Source: Aptenodytes patagonicus
Lineage: Eukaryota; Chordata; Aves; Sphenisciformes; Spheniscidae
Assembly (NCBI RefSeq): GCF_965638725.1
Contig: NC_134962.1
Location: 1,929,501 to 1,993,500 of the forward strand
Length of the DNA: 64,000 nt
Direction of reading: 5' to 3'
Shown: piece after piece, positions 24,895 through 42,487 of the stretch
Numbering within the stretch: position 1 is the first letter of the stretch
Layout: every line of letters starts with the position of its first letter
The notes under the pieces: generated by a model
Told to the model about the DNA's origin: nothing
Seen by the model: only the letters and a program-made list of their open reading frames with translations
Databases searched by the model: none
Program-made: the position numbers and the translations under genes

Positions 24895-27800
24895 GTAAGT
24901 ACTGTATTTTTTGATTTCTTGTAGCTACTCATTTAAATGCAAAATAATGCCAAGGAAACAAAGTTCAAAGTTTCTTATAGAAATCTCTAATACCTCACGA
25001 AGCCAAGCTTAAAACACCTCGTATTTTTCTTGATAATACAATCTTGTATATGTTTCTCTCCTCTCCCTTTTAAAAATGATTTTTTTTTTCCACCCTTGAA
25101 AAATACCAGATTGCGAGGACGACTCTAAATGAATCTGAGACAGATGGACAGGATGCGGAGGCCAGTGGTGCTATTTCGTTTTTGTGATAAGTCAATATTT
25201 ACTAATGTGTTTTCTGGCTTGGTGGTTTTATTTAGACTTTTACTAGTAAATACTGGTTCAGATAGAATAATTTAGTTTAAGATTAACAGCTGTAGTTAAC
25301 TTTCTGCACTGGAAATCTTTGAAAAGCTGGTAATCTTAAATTTAACTGACATTACATTTTACCACGGTCAGTAACCAGAAATGCTTTGTGGAATACAAAT
25401 CTTTCCTAAAATACTCTAGTGCTTCCTAAAGTTGTATAATAAAGCATCGACTAGACATAATTTTTGTAAGAGCTGGCAAAACATCATTTCCAAGCTAGAC
25501 TCTTTAATCATCTGCTGATATGCTCTTAAAACTGTAATTGCAGAGGGCTTGACAGCGTCACAGATAGTTTGTATTAAAGACACTTGCAGGGTTGGTGCCT
25601 CGGTGGTGGTGGGCTGTGCGAGGACAGCAGCCTACCTCCTCTTCTCCTGTCCAGCACTTCCAGCACGGCTTTGAGTTTGTCTTTCTCATTCCTGTTGTTT
25701 CTTATTTGTCCCTTTTGGAGCTTTCTCTATTCTCTGTGTTACTGGTGACGTATGGAAAGGCTGGGAAGCTATTTTGTTCTTCTGGTTTCAACCAAACCAA
25801 ATTTGGATAGAGAGTATCCATTAAAGTTAACGACCTTCCATTATCCTATGTCTAGTGGGTAAGTGTCATTTACCATGTCAGGAGGTGGTGGATTTTGTGT
25901 GTTACAGCAGGATTTCACTTTTTGGAACAGCTGCTGACAGCCAGATTCCCTCCATTGAAGGTAGACACTTCACTAAAATTGTTGTGAACAGCACGTATTT
26001 AAAGGTCTGTGCATTGACGCGTGCATTCATGGTGTGATTTTTTTTTTTTTTTAAATTTTTCTTTTTTAGTGACTTAAACTTACAAATATACGGGTATTAA
26101 GAAAATTAAAATTCTGGTGAAGATTGTACCCCAATGTCCTGCTGTAGTAGTATTTTTATAGTTAACGTTGTTTGGTTTCCTCTGCCCCTTCTGATTTTTA
26201 TCAGTGGAGCCGAACCACCGCAACTCCTTTCAAAAGCAGTCTTTCCTCCAGTGAGGAAATTCAAGCGAGCGGCTGTGCCTTTGTGACTTACATGGGAAAA
26301 TGTACAGAATTAATTGGAAATGTGAGAAGTGATATTTTAGGCAACTTGGTACTTCACAGTTTCCAGAGGTTTGTTCATGAATAAATACTTAATGCGTCAT
26401 CCCTTTACGGGCGCAAGGCGGTTCTTTCTAGCGGGGATCTGACAGCTGGGATGCAGCGTTGTTACGTGTGAGCGGTGTCAGTAACCTCCACCCTCCCTCC
26501 TGCCACACAGCTAAGCACATTTTTTGGGAAAAGTTGATCCCCCCTCGCTGCCCCCTTCCAGTTAAATTCTTTGCGGCATCTTGCGGCGGGGTCAGGTGAA
26601 GCTTGAGTCCTCCCTCCCCGCTTCTGGCCACCGGATCGGCTGTCGCCCTTTTTGGTGCTGGCATTCATTGGGATCTTCTGTGAGTGTTTAATTCCCTAAA
26701 CTGGCAGGGAACTACTCATTTTTCTTGGCTGTAATAATAGTTTGCCATTTTAATGAGTTAAATACAACTTATAAAAGGGTCAACAGACCTGGTAGAAACT
26801 AAGATATCACCAGTTTCATGAAACTTGATTGGATTCTTTTGGGAAGCTAAAAAGAAAATTGGTCTTTCTAAGGTTCAATTTACCATTGACGTGTTTAAAA
26901 TGTTAAGGCTGGCTTCCATGTATAACCTACCAGGTTTAATCTAAGCCTTTTCAGCAAGGTGGTACCAATTGTACTTACCTGGTCGTGCTGAAAACAGTTG
27001 CATTTTCTGGTAAAGCTGACTTACGCAGGATATTCTGGTACACAGATGGTTAAAAACTGCTGTTTAATCCAGGGGATTACCTTTCCTCAGAGCTTTCTGA
27101 GAGAAACCTCTTCAGGGCATCCTGCTTGGTTAGAATAATGAGCAGATGGCTTGTTGCTGCTGAATACACTTTTTACAAATACAGAGCAGCTTTCAGTACT
27201 GTGAATTAGAGCCACTTGCAAAAACAGTAGGATAGATAATATCCTGGTTTATGAAGTACTCTGAACTTAAATAACTCGCACCTTCATTGTCTGTTTCATA
27301 TTTGAAAAGCCAAAGGTTGCGTTCCTAGTAATAATACTCTTCTGTTCCCTTAAATAACAAGCTTCCCAGATGAATTCCCATTACCACCTTGTCCTCCACT
27401 CTTCTGCCAAGGCCAACGTGTCCATTTCATACCAGTTTTGAAAATCAGACACCCCATTACACCGAACTCCAGACACCCTGAACTGTGCAGATTGAAGCGA
27501 TTAAAGATTGCAGCAGCGTGGAATTTTATTCCTGTGCCTGTCTTTATTCTTGACAGGCAGCCTGCAGACTGATAGACATTGCCTGGATCAAACTGAATTC
27601 TTTTTTTGTTAAACAAATTGGCCCTAATTTAACAGTGGAGGTTTTATTAAGCAGAGCATAGTGTATACCTGTGATCTGCAGCATCTGTGCACCAAGGGCA
27701 CGTTGGATTGATTTTAGAGGAAGCTTGTTATGCCTAAATAGAGCTACAGACTTGAAACAACACAAGTGTTCATAATGCCCTCGGAGCTCCAGTTTGAAGC

Positions 27801-29927
27801 AATACCTTTGGAAGAGCTAAATTAACATGTACAATCTCAAATCAGGATGCTTTCCCCACCCCTGACTTCAGATTAACCCCGCAGGTCCCTGGCAAAGAGC
27901 AGCGGTGTTAGACACACTCCCCTTGGCTGGATGCTGCTAACGGGTGACCGGCGTGACGGAGCTGCAGGAGGGTGTCCGAGGGAGGCTGCGGGGAAGCGGT
28001 GGTGGTCATGGTCGGAGAGCGGGAGAAGCTGCGCGGGGGAGCCAGGGCAGCGGTCGGAGCGGGCCTGTGCGATTAGCTAGATTACCAGATAGACGCCAGG
28101 ATCGTCAGCCTTTGACCTCAGCAGTGGGACCGCTTGGGTGGAGGGGGCTGGGAGGCTGCGGCCGGGTTGACCCATAGCTGCGGGTGGGAAAAGGCTGTCG
28201 CGGAGGGCCGTGCCTGGTGTATTCCTGGATGTGGGATTTCTTCCCTGAATTTCCCCCCCCCCCCCCCCCCACTGAATCAGATTGTGCCCAAATACATGAA
28301 TCGGTTGTAGTGTGTCTTGCAGCACTCGATAATTTTCCTCTCACGCAGAAACCTTTTGGTAGCTGAACAGTATTCTTCAAAAGAAAAGAAAAGGTTTTCT
28401 CTCCCTACCCACATACTCACCTTCCAGATCTGGGGTGTATTTTGAATGCTTAGCCAAAGCACCAGGGTTTAGACTTTTTATTATTATTATTAATTTATAG
28501 CTTCCTTATTAGGTAGCCTTTAATTAAACTTACCAGAGCTGGCAGTGATGACATGAAGGAAATTAGATGAGAGTTTGCTAGTGTAGCTGGTGTACCCCAG
28601 TCAAAGAAACGGGACGTAGTGCCCGGTGTTAAACTAATCTAAAGTTGGAGAGGCCAAATGCAGAAGAGTAGTTAACAGCAGGCTCTGAGATGAACAAGAA
28701 AGTTGTAACGTCTATATCGCCGTCCTTGCCACCTAGTCACACGTGCACAGGCATGACGATAGCCATGTGTTGGTACAAACAGAACGGTGATTTTTGTGAA
28801 GCGTATCAGCGCTATGAGGTCACAGCAAGAACCGGGCAGTGCAAGATGCGACGTCTGAGAGTATTTCTTTCAGGTAGCCTTTTAAAAGCTGACGTTAACA
28901 ACTTTGTTATATAAGATAAAGGGTTAAATTAGAAAAGTCTGGTGCTTTAAATATCTTTTTCAAAGACTACATAATCTGGTGTAGGCTAACTGTAATGACA
29001 TAATCCAAAAATAGCCAATAGTCTTCTCTTCGATGCTCATCCTTGCTGCAGTTCTGCAGCTAAAGAATGGCAAATGCTAATCTCCTCAGGATGTTGGAGG
29101 ACATAACCGTATCTGTCCGTGGCGTGGCACAGGGGAGATCTCTGGGGTCTTTCACACTTGAATTTGGAGCAGGAGGTTAATTCACGTTCAAGTAGCATGA
29201 TTGTAACTAGAATACATGTTAAATGTTTGATCCGCGACTTTAAATTACGAGAGGGGAGGTCTCCTCCTCTGTAAGTGAGCAGGCATTCCCTCTTTCATAG
29301 CGGGATGCACAGGCCTCGTCAAACTGGATTTTGTCTAAAGGATTCTGCTCGACCTGGTGTCAGTGGTAGGGTGGGAGGCTGGGGTTTTGGGAGGTGCGTG
29401 GAGGTTTGGGTTTTGGTTTTTTTTTTAGTGTAACAGAATGTCTGCAATTGAAAATGCAAATGAAATAACTTACCCCTATGCAAGTGTGGTGCAAAAAGGC
29501 AGCCTCAACATAATAGCAACCTGTCTGTTGTCAAGTTGTTTTTATAGGTATTATCACAAATAAATTATCTTAATATTAAGACTAAGAAAGCAGATGAAGT
29601 AGCTTTAGGGATGTGCATGTAGTACATACCTATAGCTATACCTCAGCTGCTGATTTTGGGTTTTTGGAAAGAAGAGCTGAGTATATACAGTAGTGGTTCT
29701 AGGGTGCCTGGTGTTGTGCTGAAAATGTAATAGTTGTTTTCATTGATAATTCACTGAGTCTTGTAACTTTTTAACTTACATGTATGTTAAGAGCCTTTTC
29801 TTTTCAAAGCACATTTAAACCTTAAAAAGATGAATTTTCACGTGGATACTCTGGTTTCAAGGCTGATGTTGTTAATGAGGTCTGTGTTCTTCTTCGTTTA
29901 AGCGTTTCTTGATCTCTTTTTTGGCAG
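24895..29927 (+). other. DNAJC5: DNAJC5 intron 2
   Basis: Non-coding sequence between the probable leader exon and the ATG exon. It has an 18-base C run at 28253-28270 and several T-rich tracts. Short open frames (for example 27350-27765 on the minus strand) show nothing recognisable. It ends in TTTTTTGGCAG. If exon 2 is not used, this is part of a single 22.7-kb first intron. Confidence 0.65.
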
Positions 29928-34369
<4,442 letters not shown>

Positions 34370-34541
34370 GCCTTGTTTGTGTTCTGTGGGCTCATCACAG
34401 GCTGCTATTGCTGTTGCTGTCTGTGCTGCTGCTGTAATTGTTGCTGTGGGAAGTGTAAACCTAAACCTCCTGAAGGTGAAGAGCAGGAATACTACGTCTC
34501 TCCAGAGGACTTGGAGGCACAGTTGCAGTCAGATGAAAGGG
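34370..34541 (+). CDS. DNAJC5: DNAJC5 coding exon 3 (cysteine string)
   Basis: Encodes residues 108-164 and the first base of codon 165. It begins [11 protein letters not shown] and holds the palmitoylated cysteine string at 113-136, with Cys at 113, 119, 121-124, 126-129, 131-133 and 136: 14 in all. The string is S-acylated by DHHC palmitoyltransferases and anchors the protein to vesicles. [20 protein letters not shown] and EAQLQSDER follow, matching the CSP C-terminal region. Compared with human as I recall it, position 118 is Gly instead of Cys and position 129 is Cys instead of Phe. Leu115-Ile116 replaces Leu115-Leu116. The donor is G|GTAGGT at 34542. The coding sequence also appears open in a shifted frame, which is a shadow. 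Confidence 0.97.
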
Positions 34542-35303
34542 GTAGGTAAAAACACTGAGATTTCTAGAATGACCATGGCATCAGGCTCTGACCGAGCGCT
34601 CCGTGTGCTGGTCAAGGAGCAGCGCTTGCTTTGTAGAGATCAGCACAGATCTCGGACTGTAGATCATGGTGAGGGAATACTTGTGGCACAAGAGATACGT
34701 GGGTGACGCTAACACCGGAGATCGAGTTGCTGAAAACTCCCAGAGGGTCTTCATTGAACTTGGGGTCAGCTTCAGAGCAGTAGGTCACCATCATTGAGCT
34801 TCCTTCCCACGTCGCTGGAGTAACGTTAGCAGCCAGACACGTGTGATTCCAGAAAGGGGCTCTTTTACCCCAAAGGATGGGGGGTGTCAAGGCAGTTTTG
34901 TTAACTGCGTCGGGCGTAAAGGAAACGGGACTGCTACCCTAGTAGCTATATCTAATACTGCTTATGAAGATACAACGCTATTTCTGTAGAATTAAACAGA
35001 TCATTTAAAAAATTGTAGAGCCTTGTGTGTGCTCTGACCATGTTTTTAATGGGCGTTGCTGAATGGTGGGTGAGGATCAGCTGCTCTTACACGAAGAAGG
35101 AAATACAATAAATGTTCCACATGTAGACTTGAGTTGAATGGTATCGTGTGCAGACTGAAAAACAGTAAATTAACATCATGCCCTTTGAGGAGTGTAAAAT
35201 TGTGTTATCAAAGTGTTGTAGGGAGATTTAACTTACACTTACCAAAACTTACCATGTTGGTTTTTTTCCCTTGGTGTGCTAAGCCTTTTGTCTCGCTTTT
35301 CAG
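34542..35303 (+). other. DNAJC5: DNAJC5 intron 5
   Basis: A 762-bp intron with GTAGGT donor and CGCTTTTCAG acceptor. A 92-codon minus-strand open frame (34612-34890) lies inside. It looks protein-like by eye, but I cannot identify it. Confidence 0.9.
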
Positions 35304-35407
35304 AGGCCTCAGACGCACCTATTGTGATACAGCCAGCATCAGCCACAGAGACGACCCAGCTCACAGCTGACTCTCACCCCAGCTACCACACTGATGGATT
35401 TAATTAA
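35304..35407 (+). CDS. DNAJC5: DNAJC5 terminal coding exon
   Basis: Its first two bases complete Glu165. Then come [20 protein letters not shown] and a tail ending SYHTDGFN, followed by TAA at 35405-35407. This is the conserved C-terminus of CSP-alpha; the human protein, from memory, also ends [10 protein letters not shown]. The exon brings the total to 198 residues with no frameshift or premature stop, so the gene is intact. The C-terminal region is thought to be flexible and to contribute to client or partner binding. Confidence 0.97.
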
Positions 35408-36040
35408 GTTAAGGAAACACTGTAATTAGAATGGATAAAAAAAAAAAATACATGGCCAACTCAGCACTAGAATCATGAACATTAGAAGTAGAGAATGGGG
35501 AGGGGGGATAATTCTGCCACAGTAAGAAGGCAGCTTTCCAACCTGCCGAAAATATTTTGTAATCCCTTCAGCCTTTTGTCACCTTTCAGTGTCGTATCTT
35601 GATGATACGTGAAGTGCTGTAGCATGCGGTATTTAAAGCAGTTTAGCTACGGTCTTATTTGTTTCCTTTTTTTTTTTTCCCTTTTTTTGTTTCTTTTTTT
35701 TTTTTAATAGCATGTATGGAGTTATGTTAAATGTCTGTGGTGTAATGTATTGAGTTGTCACAATATAAGTGTGATGGAGACATTCTGCATTTTAAGCAGT
35801 GGTACTCGCCTAAAAATGAGATTTAAAAAGAAAAAGTTTCACAGAAGCCACCATTCTTCCATACAGCCGAGCTGTCGAAGACCTTTAAAAGTTCACGATT
35901 TTCACTTGAGTGCAACAAACCAATTCTTCTATTCCTCCTTCTATTCCTGCGTTGTTATCTAAGCAAGTTTACAAAGCCAAGAACCAAAAAACGCCAGTCC
36001 TGCAGAGCTGGAATTCTCTTTAATGCTGGTTTTCAGCTTA

Positions 36041-36046
36041 AATAAA
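36041..36046 (+). terminator. DNAJC5: Proximal AATAAA poly(A) signal, DNAJC5
   Basis: A canonical hexamer 634 bases after the DNAJC5 stop. Its use would give a short 3' UTR isoform of about 0.65 kb. Confidence 0.45.
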
Positions 36047-38901
36047 TTCTACCTTGAAAAATAAGAAGGGAGAGTTTCCAATCTTTGAACAGTAAATTGA
36101 TGAACAGCTCTTTATGTGTAAGGCGATCTTCAGTGACAGTGTAACCGCAAACTGTAGTTTGTCACAAAACCAACTGTGAATGGGCTGATGTGGTGGTGGC
36201 GGTGGGATTTTAACTTCAAGCGCAGTTCTGTTTTGGTTTGAGTTCAGTCTTTTTCCTGAAATGCTAAAGACCAAATAGTGCAGCTTTTTTTGAATGCATG
36301 AGAATCTTAAAGTGAAACTGGTCAATTGGTTTTCACTGAGCAAGTGAGTAAAACGCAGACCGTAGGCAACAGCATAAATCTTTAAAAAAAAAATTGGTTT
36401 TTAAAAATCTGTTCTAATAATTTGAGATTCTAATAGACAAATGGGGTATTACGTGTCTGTTTTTTAAAGCTTTTATGATACACTAGCCCTTTAATTTTCT
36501 CATGAACATCTTTGTGGGTACTTAAGTGGCTTTTTAAGAACACAACACCTTTGTGTTTATATTGTATAATTTGCACATTGTCTTGCATTTAGACTTGTTT
36601 ACACCAGTGTCTTTCTCTTCCTCAGAACAACTATGGGGAAACCGTTGAAAGGTTTCCTGTACTATTTTGAAACGAAATCATGTTTGAATACTGCTCTAGA
36701 AACTGTGGTTTATTGCGATTTAACTGTTAAAAAAGCATTTTAGGCAGCTGCTGAATTGCTGGTGTATTTTGTTGTTAATAATCTTGCTTTAGATGGGACG
36801 GAGTCAGGATCCAGAACAGCGACCAGAGAACCTACACTCGGCACTTTTAGCGGTTGATTACAGCCTCCTTAATGTTGATGTTTATGGTTTTATATCACAG
36901 CGCCTCGACTGTCCTTTGTACCCCCCATCTCCCCTTTTCCTTTTTCACCTATTTCCGTTGAGAGGCTATTTACAGCCTTCCTCCCGGTGTTTGCTTTGAA
37001 GGTCTCTCGTGCTGCTCTCCTACAAGATCCAGGTGTTACTTTTGAAGGGGGTAAAGCGCTGTCGGTCTGTAAGAAAACCGTCAGAAAATGAAGGGGACTC
37101 TGCTGCCGGAGAGTCGTTCTGAATATATTTTCATGCTATCTTTGCATGAGCTGAAAATGATGGAGCACGTAAAACCTGACGTGAAACCGTGTTAAACATG
37201 CTGGGTAGGAGAAAATGTTCTTAACACGGTCTCAATGCTAAGTGAGGGTCGCTTGCAAAATCAGACTTCCCTGTAGCTGTTGGTACGAGCACATGTTTGT
37301 TGCCTGCATGTGAGCTTGTTGCAAATCAGCATGCTTGTGATACCACGTCGGGTCCCAAAAATTCAAAAAGAAATGTCACTTCTAATTCACTGGCTAGATT
37401 TCAGCAGCACGCTTGTTAAGTCATTTCTTCCTCGTCGATAGTCCCTTTAGACCTGGAACTTGGTGGTTTGCTGGAGGATACTTTCAACTTTTTCTGTCTG
37501 GAAAACTCTCTTGGGTGGCCTTGAGGACAGTCGTGTGTGATTTGGCTTGGGGTCCATATTTAATTAAAGTCTTTGTTTGACCCCTTGGAATGAAAAGCGA
37601 TTTTTAGGCTTAAGAAAATAATGTCACATTGGCTATCCTTGCAGATTTTGCCTGAAGCCTGTTCTTGATGTTGAATTGCACGCTGGAATATGCTTGAATA
37701 TCTGCAGGCTTTGTCCCCTAAAAACTCACTGGTTAAAATTGCCCTTATCTGTGCAAATTATGTTCTTGGTAAAAAAAAAAAAAAAAGAAAAATAGTGTTA
37801 GGGGGTTTTTTGGCTTTGTAAATGAGCACAGTCGATCAGAGTGACTCGGTAGAATGAGGAAAAGGCTGTTTCCCTTGTACTGTGGTTTGTCACACTCCGT
37901 GTCCCCGTGTTCATCGAGACGGGTAACACAAAGCCGGTTGTTGCTCCAGCGCGGAGCAGCTGCGACCCCCGACGTTGGGGGCTGGTTGTGGGTGTTAATT
38001 GGGAATAATACTCTATTTCTTAACCCCTCTGGGCTACTTCCACCGAACTGGAACGGCTGGCGGGAGGTTGGGGCTCCGGGGAGGTGTGTGATGCACCTGG
38101 AGTCGCTCTGCAGGCTCCTGGCGTCGGAACCGAAACGCGGGCAGCAAATGAGGATTAGAGGCGAGACCGTTACCCGTGTTTTGCACTGCTTGGGAAAAGA
38201 TGGCATCCGGGAGGAATTTGCTGGTTTAGCTCTTCGCTTAGCAAGGCATGGGTCTGAGAGAGAGACTGCTTTCCTTTCAGCTGTGTCTGGGGGTGGTGTG
38301 TGAATAGCAAATTGGTCCGTATGATGTTAGATGCTCCAAGGGAAACTACTCTGAGATCCCAGTTACGGGGAATGACGGCAAAACACGTTTTTAGGTGAAT
38401 ATTCATGGTTTTTTGAAACCGTTTTAAGTTTGCCCATGTCACTCTATAATCTCTGAATTTAAGATTATTGTGTATTAACGTGGTTCTTCTTGAACTATAT
38501 AAGCAAGCTATTTAAACATTGCTTCTTTAAAACAAAACTCGTGTAATCAGAAGATAAGTAGGTTAATGCCCGCTTCTTTTCTGCTCTTGTAGGTAAGGTA
38601 CAAGAGTATCCCGGGCTCTGACATGAGTTGCACTTCAAAATGGCCAAGCTGAATCCTAGTAAATGCAAAGTTGTATTGGAAATAATGGTTAAAAATCCGG
38701 TGCAGAAGATCACTCGGCAGTTCTGAGCTTGGGCGGGTGGAGCTGCAGTGTCCCCGCCAGAACGCCGGTGGCGTGGTGTTGCAGGCGCTGCAGCCCCGTT
38801 ACCTGGCTTACATGCAGAATGTTTCCTTCCAAAATTAAACCTGAGCACTGTTGATCTCTGTTCAGCGTGTTGCCAGAATTAAAACTTGAGCTTTGGGGTT
38901 G

Positions 38902-38929
38902 TTTTTTTTTTTTTTGGGGGGGGGGGGGG
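38902..38929. repeat. T14-G14 homopolymer junction
   Basis: Fourteen T followed directly by fourteen G on the plus strand, within the DNAJC5 3' UTR. Confidence 0.85.
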
Positions 38930-40608
38930 TTGTTTCTTAAAAGTTACATCATTTTTTTTTACAAGTTGCCTGAGACCTCCGTTTCAGTTGTCCGCCCGCC
39001 TCCATCTAGCTCATCGAACCTCTTCGGCACCAATTTTCTTAGTACTTGTAGCTCCTCCCGACGAGGAGGAGTTATCGGGGAGAATCTGATCCCGGAGAGC
39101 TTCGGCTGGCTGGTGCTAAGGACCGCTGACTCCATTCCTGAGTTGTGTCGCGTGGAGAGCCGTTCGTAGCTTAGGGTGAGTAGGGAGAGCTGCCGCCTCG
39201 CTGCAGAGAGTGCTCAGGTACCATCCCTCCCGGCCGCGGCAGAGCTGCTGGAGAAGGAGCTGGTGCTGGACCTGCGGTGGGGACGGGGAAATCCCCAACG
39301 CACTGTAGTACAATGCTTCACTTGAAGTGAATGAAGGGGCATTGCACCCGTTAAATGCCAGTTTCATTTTGTTAATGACGTTTGTAGGAAATTCTTAAAT
39401 ATTTATCTGTATATAAATTTGTTTATGTAAACCTCAGCGGCGTCTGATAGGGTGTAGATTTCTGCTGATTCCATGCAGTGATGTTTTAGAGCCATGTTAC
39501 CTTTTTAGTCTTATTTTTAGATTTGTAATATTTTTAAACTGCTTTAGATATTAGTGCTCATAGTGTTCTTAAAACGTGATGCTCTTCGAGGTTTGGGTGA
39601 GCGCAGGCTGCCGTCTGAACAGAAACGCCTGCTGCGGGGGAAGGCTCGAGCACGGTACTGAGAAAGACCGAGTCCTGCGGCAGTGCCGTAGTCGGGGGAG
39701 TACAGTTTTCAAAACCCTTCGCGTCAGGCTGTAAACGCCGCAGGTGTAACCAGGGCGGGAGCCGGACTGAGGAGATATTCCCGTCCCGTCTATAAAGCGG
39801 TTGCGTGGTGTGGCGTAGAGGGACACCGGCGTGCTTTGGGGGGGGGTTATATCAGAGCGTTTGTACCGTATGCGCTCCTTGAGAGAGGAACCCGCTTTTC
39901 TCAGCTGGTTTGTGCCCTTCGTCTGGCCGGTGCCCTTCGGTGTTCTTGACGTTTCCAGACGGTTGAGGAAATGCGTTTGTGCTGCAGGCTTTTCCTACCC
40001 GATGCAACTGGGTATCGGCGTCATGTTTAACAGGAGACTCTTGCAAGGTGGTCAGGGAGGCTTTCGCAGCCCCCACCTCGTGTTAATAATTCTGGATGCT
40101 GTTTAAATACACATTAATCTTAGAGCACTGAAACCTAACCCCCCCAGTACAAGTGTTTATAGTGTAAGGTCGGTATAAACTTAACATGCTTAATTATTTG
40201 ATGCCGCTTCTCTTTATCATAGTGGAAATCATCTAGTTTGTAGTGTGTCATTACACCAACAACTGCTTAAAATATCTGGAAAGAAATGTAACTGATAGCT
40301 AACGAGGTGGCAGGAACTTTGTCGGTGTTCCAAGTCCTGCAAGAACTGTGGTCTGCTCCACGTCCTGCGCTGGGAGGCTGACGTGCTAGCTGGGACTCGG
40401 CAAGACTGAAATTCCCGTTTCCTTCCAAGAAGGTGCTTTCTTTACAAGAAGAAACCGCGTGAGGGAAGCTGTCTGTCTTTGACATTTGCACAAGCCGAAT
40501 GCCGTGAATCTGGAAGACAAACCTTCATTTGGAAATCAAATGCCAACGTTACATGCACAGTTGATTTTGTTGTTAAAAGGATAGATGCTGGGAATTTCTG
40601 GTGGTTTT

Positions 40609-40632
40609 TATATATATATATGTATATGTATA
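40609..40632. repeat. TA/TG-rich simple repeat
   Basis: A TATATATATATG/TATATG simple repeat in the DNAJC5 3' UTR. Confidence 0.8.
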
Positions 40633-41110
40633 GAGGAAGCTCTTATATAAAATGGCCATTCATGCTCCAGTGCTGTTGTCTTCTCTGCTCCCTTTCCCCC
40701 ACAGCCAGCCGTGTGGGTGTACTCTTGCAGTCTGTGAGCGGTTGCTTGTCGTACCCTTCCAAAAATTTAACGACCTACTTGAATTCTGCGAGCTGCCCCT
40801 TGTCCCCGGCCCCTCCGGCCGGAGCTGGGCTTCGCCGGCTCCAGCTTTCCTTCGGAGGAAGGAAGGGAAACCCAGCGGTAGCGAGGAGGGCAAGGGGCCG
40901 TCTCTGGAATGACTCGGACTCGTGCAGGCTGGTACGTGGGGTGTGCCAAGTGTGGCGGCTGCGCTCATCGCTAGAGGCGTAACGGAACGCGTCGATTTGG
41001 GTTTTTTCCTTATACTAGTTTTCACCGCGTTGTACTCTCCAAAGCGGGACTCGGTGAGCTCACGGAGCAAGGTCCAAACCCGCGCTGTAGGCTTTGGATT
41101 GCAACACCAC

Positions 41111-41155
41111 GTGTGTGTATGTATGTATATATGCACATATGTATATATTTATACA
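41111..41155. repeat. GT/GTAT/AT simple repeat
   Basis: A mixed purine-pyrimidine alternating repeat (GTGTGTATGTATGTATATATG and similar) in the DNAJC5 3' UTR. Confidence 0.8.
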
Positions 41156-42443
41156 ACAGGTGTGCACCTCGTGCTTGCTGCTGTTTTTTCTTTGGTGGTA
41201 AAACCGTGAAATTTGGCTCAAAGTACTGCTGCGAACTCTCAGCCAGAGAAGCGGAAGGTGTGAGTTTCGTGTGCCCAGAATTGTGCTTTCTCCTTTCAGC
41301 TGCGGGAAAAGCCCGAACAAGATCTGTCAGGTTAAACGACCGGTGAAGGGAACGGTGGAAGGATCCTGTTGTATAGATAAATGGGTGGTACAAGTGGGAG
41401 AGCTGTGCTGTTGGGAAAGGAAGAGCAATCTTCTACTCCCGAGGCCTTCCCTCCTTGCTCGAGTGAGCTCGCGCTCGAGCGGCGTGGCACGCTTGCACAG
41501 TCCGGTCCAGTTACTCCATTTACGGTGCGTGCCGGTTGGATTCACCAGGGCTTGGGAGTTACTGCGAGCCATAAAACTGAAGTTAGGCGGTGGTCTGCGT
41601 GAAGGCACGACGATTGTGGCCAGCGTACGTGTGAGTTACCGCCAAATCGCTTCTGGTGATACTGGGTAGAGCCCGCGGCCGGCCCTCCTCGGGCCTTTCG
41701 TTCCAAGGGCTGTTGCCTGACACACAAAACATGGGGGGGGGGTGTGTGTTCTGCTTCATGGCAGAAATGGGGGAATATTGGGGGGATTCCTTTATCGCTT
41801 ACACGTTCGGAGTTCTGTTTGTGTCCGTCACGGTAGATGAACTCTGAGGTTTGCCAAGTCCCGGGTTTCCTCGCCTGGATGCGTGCCGCCTGAGCCGATC
41901 GCTGTCGTTCCTTCCCTCCACCCGTCCCCACCTTCGCCCGCTTTTCCGGGGCTGGGTGGTTTGGTTTGTTATCGCGGACGTCCGAGGCGGTTTATATTCA
42001 TTTTGCACGTGAGCAGGGCCCTGAACTGAGTAATTCATTGGGGGGGTTTGGCTGTACGGGCCTCTTTACGAAGCCCGAGGGAGCTGAGGACGCCGGGAGG
42101 GAACGCGTTTTGCATTTGCACTGTACTTCAACTCGGGCGGGGCGGGGGGAGCCCATCTTTAAAAAAGGAAAAAAAAAAAAAAAAAAATTGTAAAAAAAAC
42201 CAAACCACAATCGAAGTATAAATGCATCTGAAAAGCAATTATAATATAGACATATATATATTTTGTTATGTTACTAAAGGACCATACTTTGAATTGTATG
42301 TAAGTAGATGTGGCTGTCTGAACTTTGTGGATTGTAACACTCGATACTACTGAGCTCCTGTACATACACGCAGTTACGGCAGAAGGAATTATTTTATGTT
42401 TTAGCATGGTAATTTGTGTATTGTATGTCTGAATATAAACTAA

Positions 42444-42487
42444 AATAAAGATTGCTAAGTTATCTGAAACCACTGTTGTAAAATAAA
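42444..42487 (+). terminator. DNAJC5: Distal DNAJC5 poly(A) signals
   Basis: Two AATAAA hexamers at 42444-42449 and 42482-42487 lie in AT-rich sequence at the end of the long UTR. GC-rich intergenic sequence begins right after. This sharp change in composition and the paired signals suggest the main 3' end of DNAJC5 near 42,465-42,505. Confidence 0.7.
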
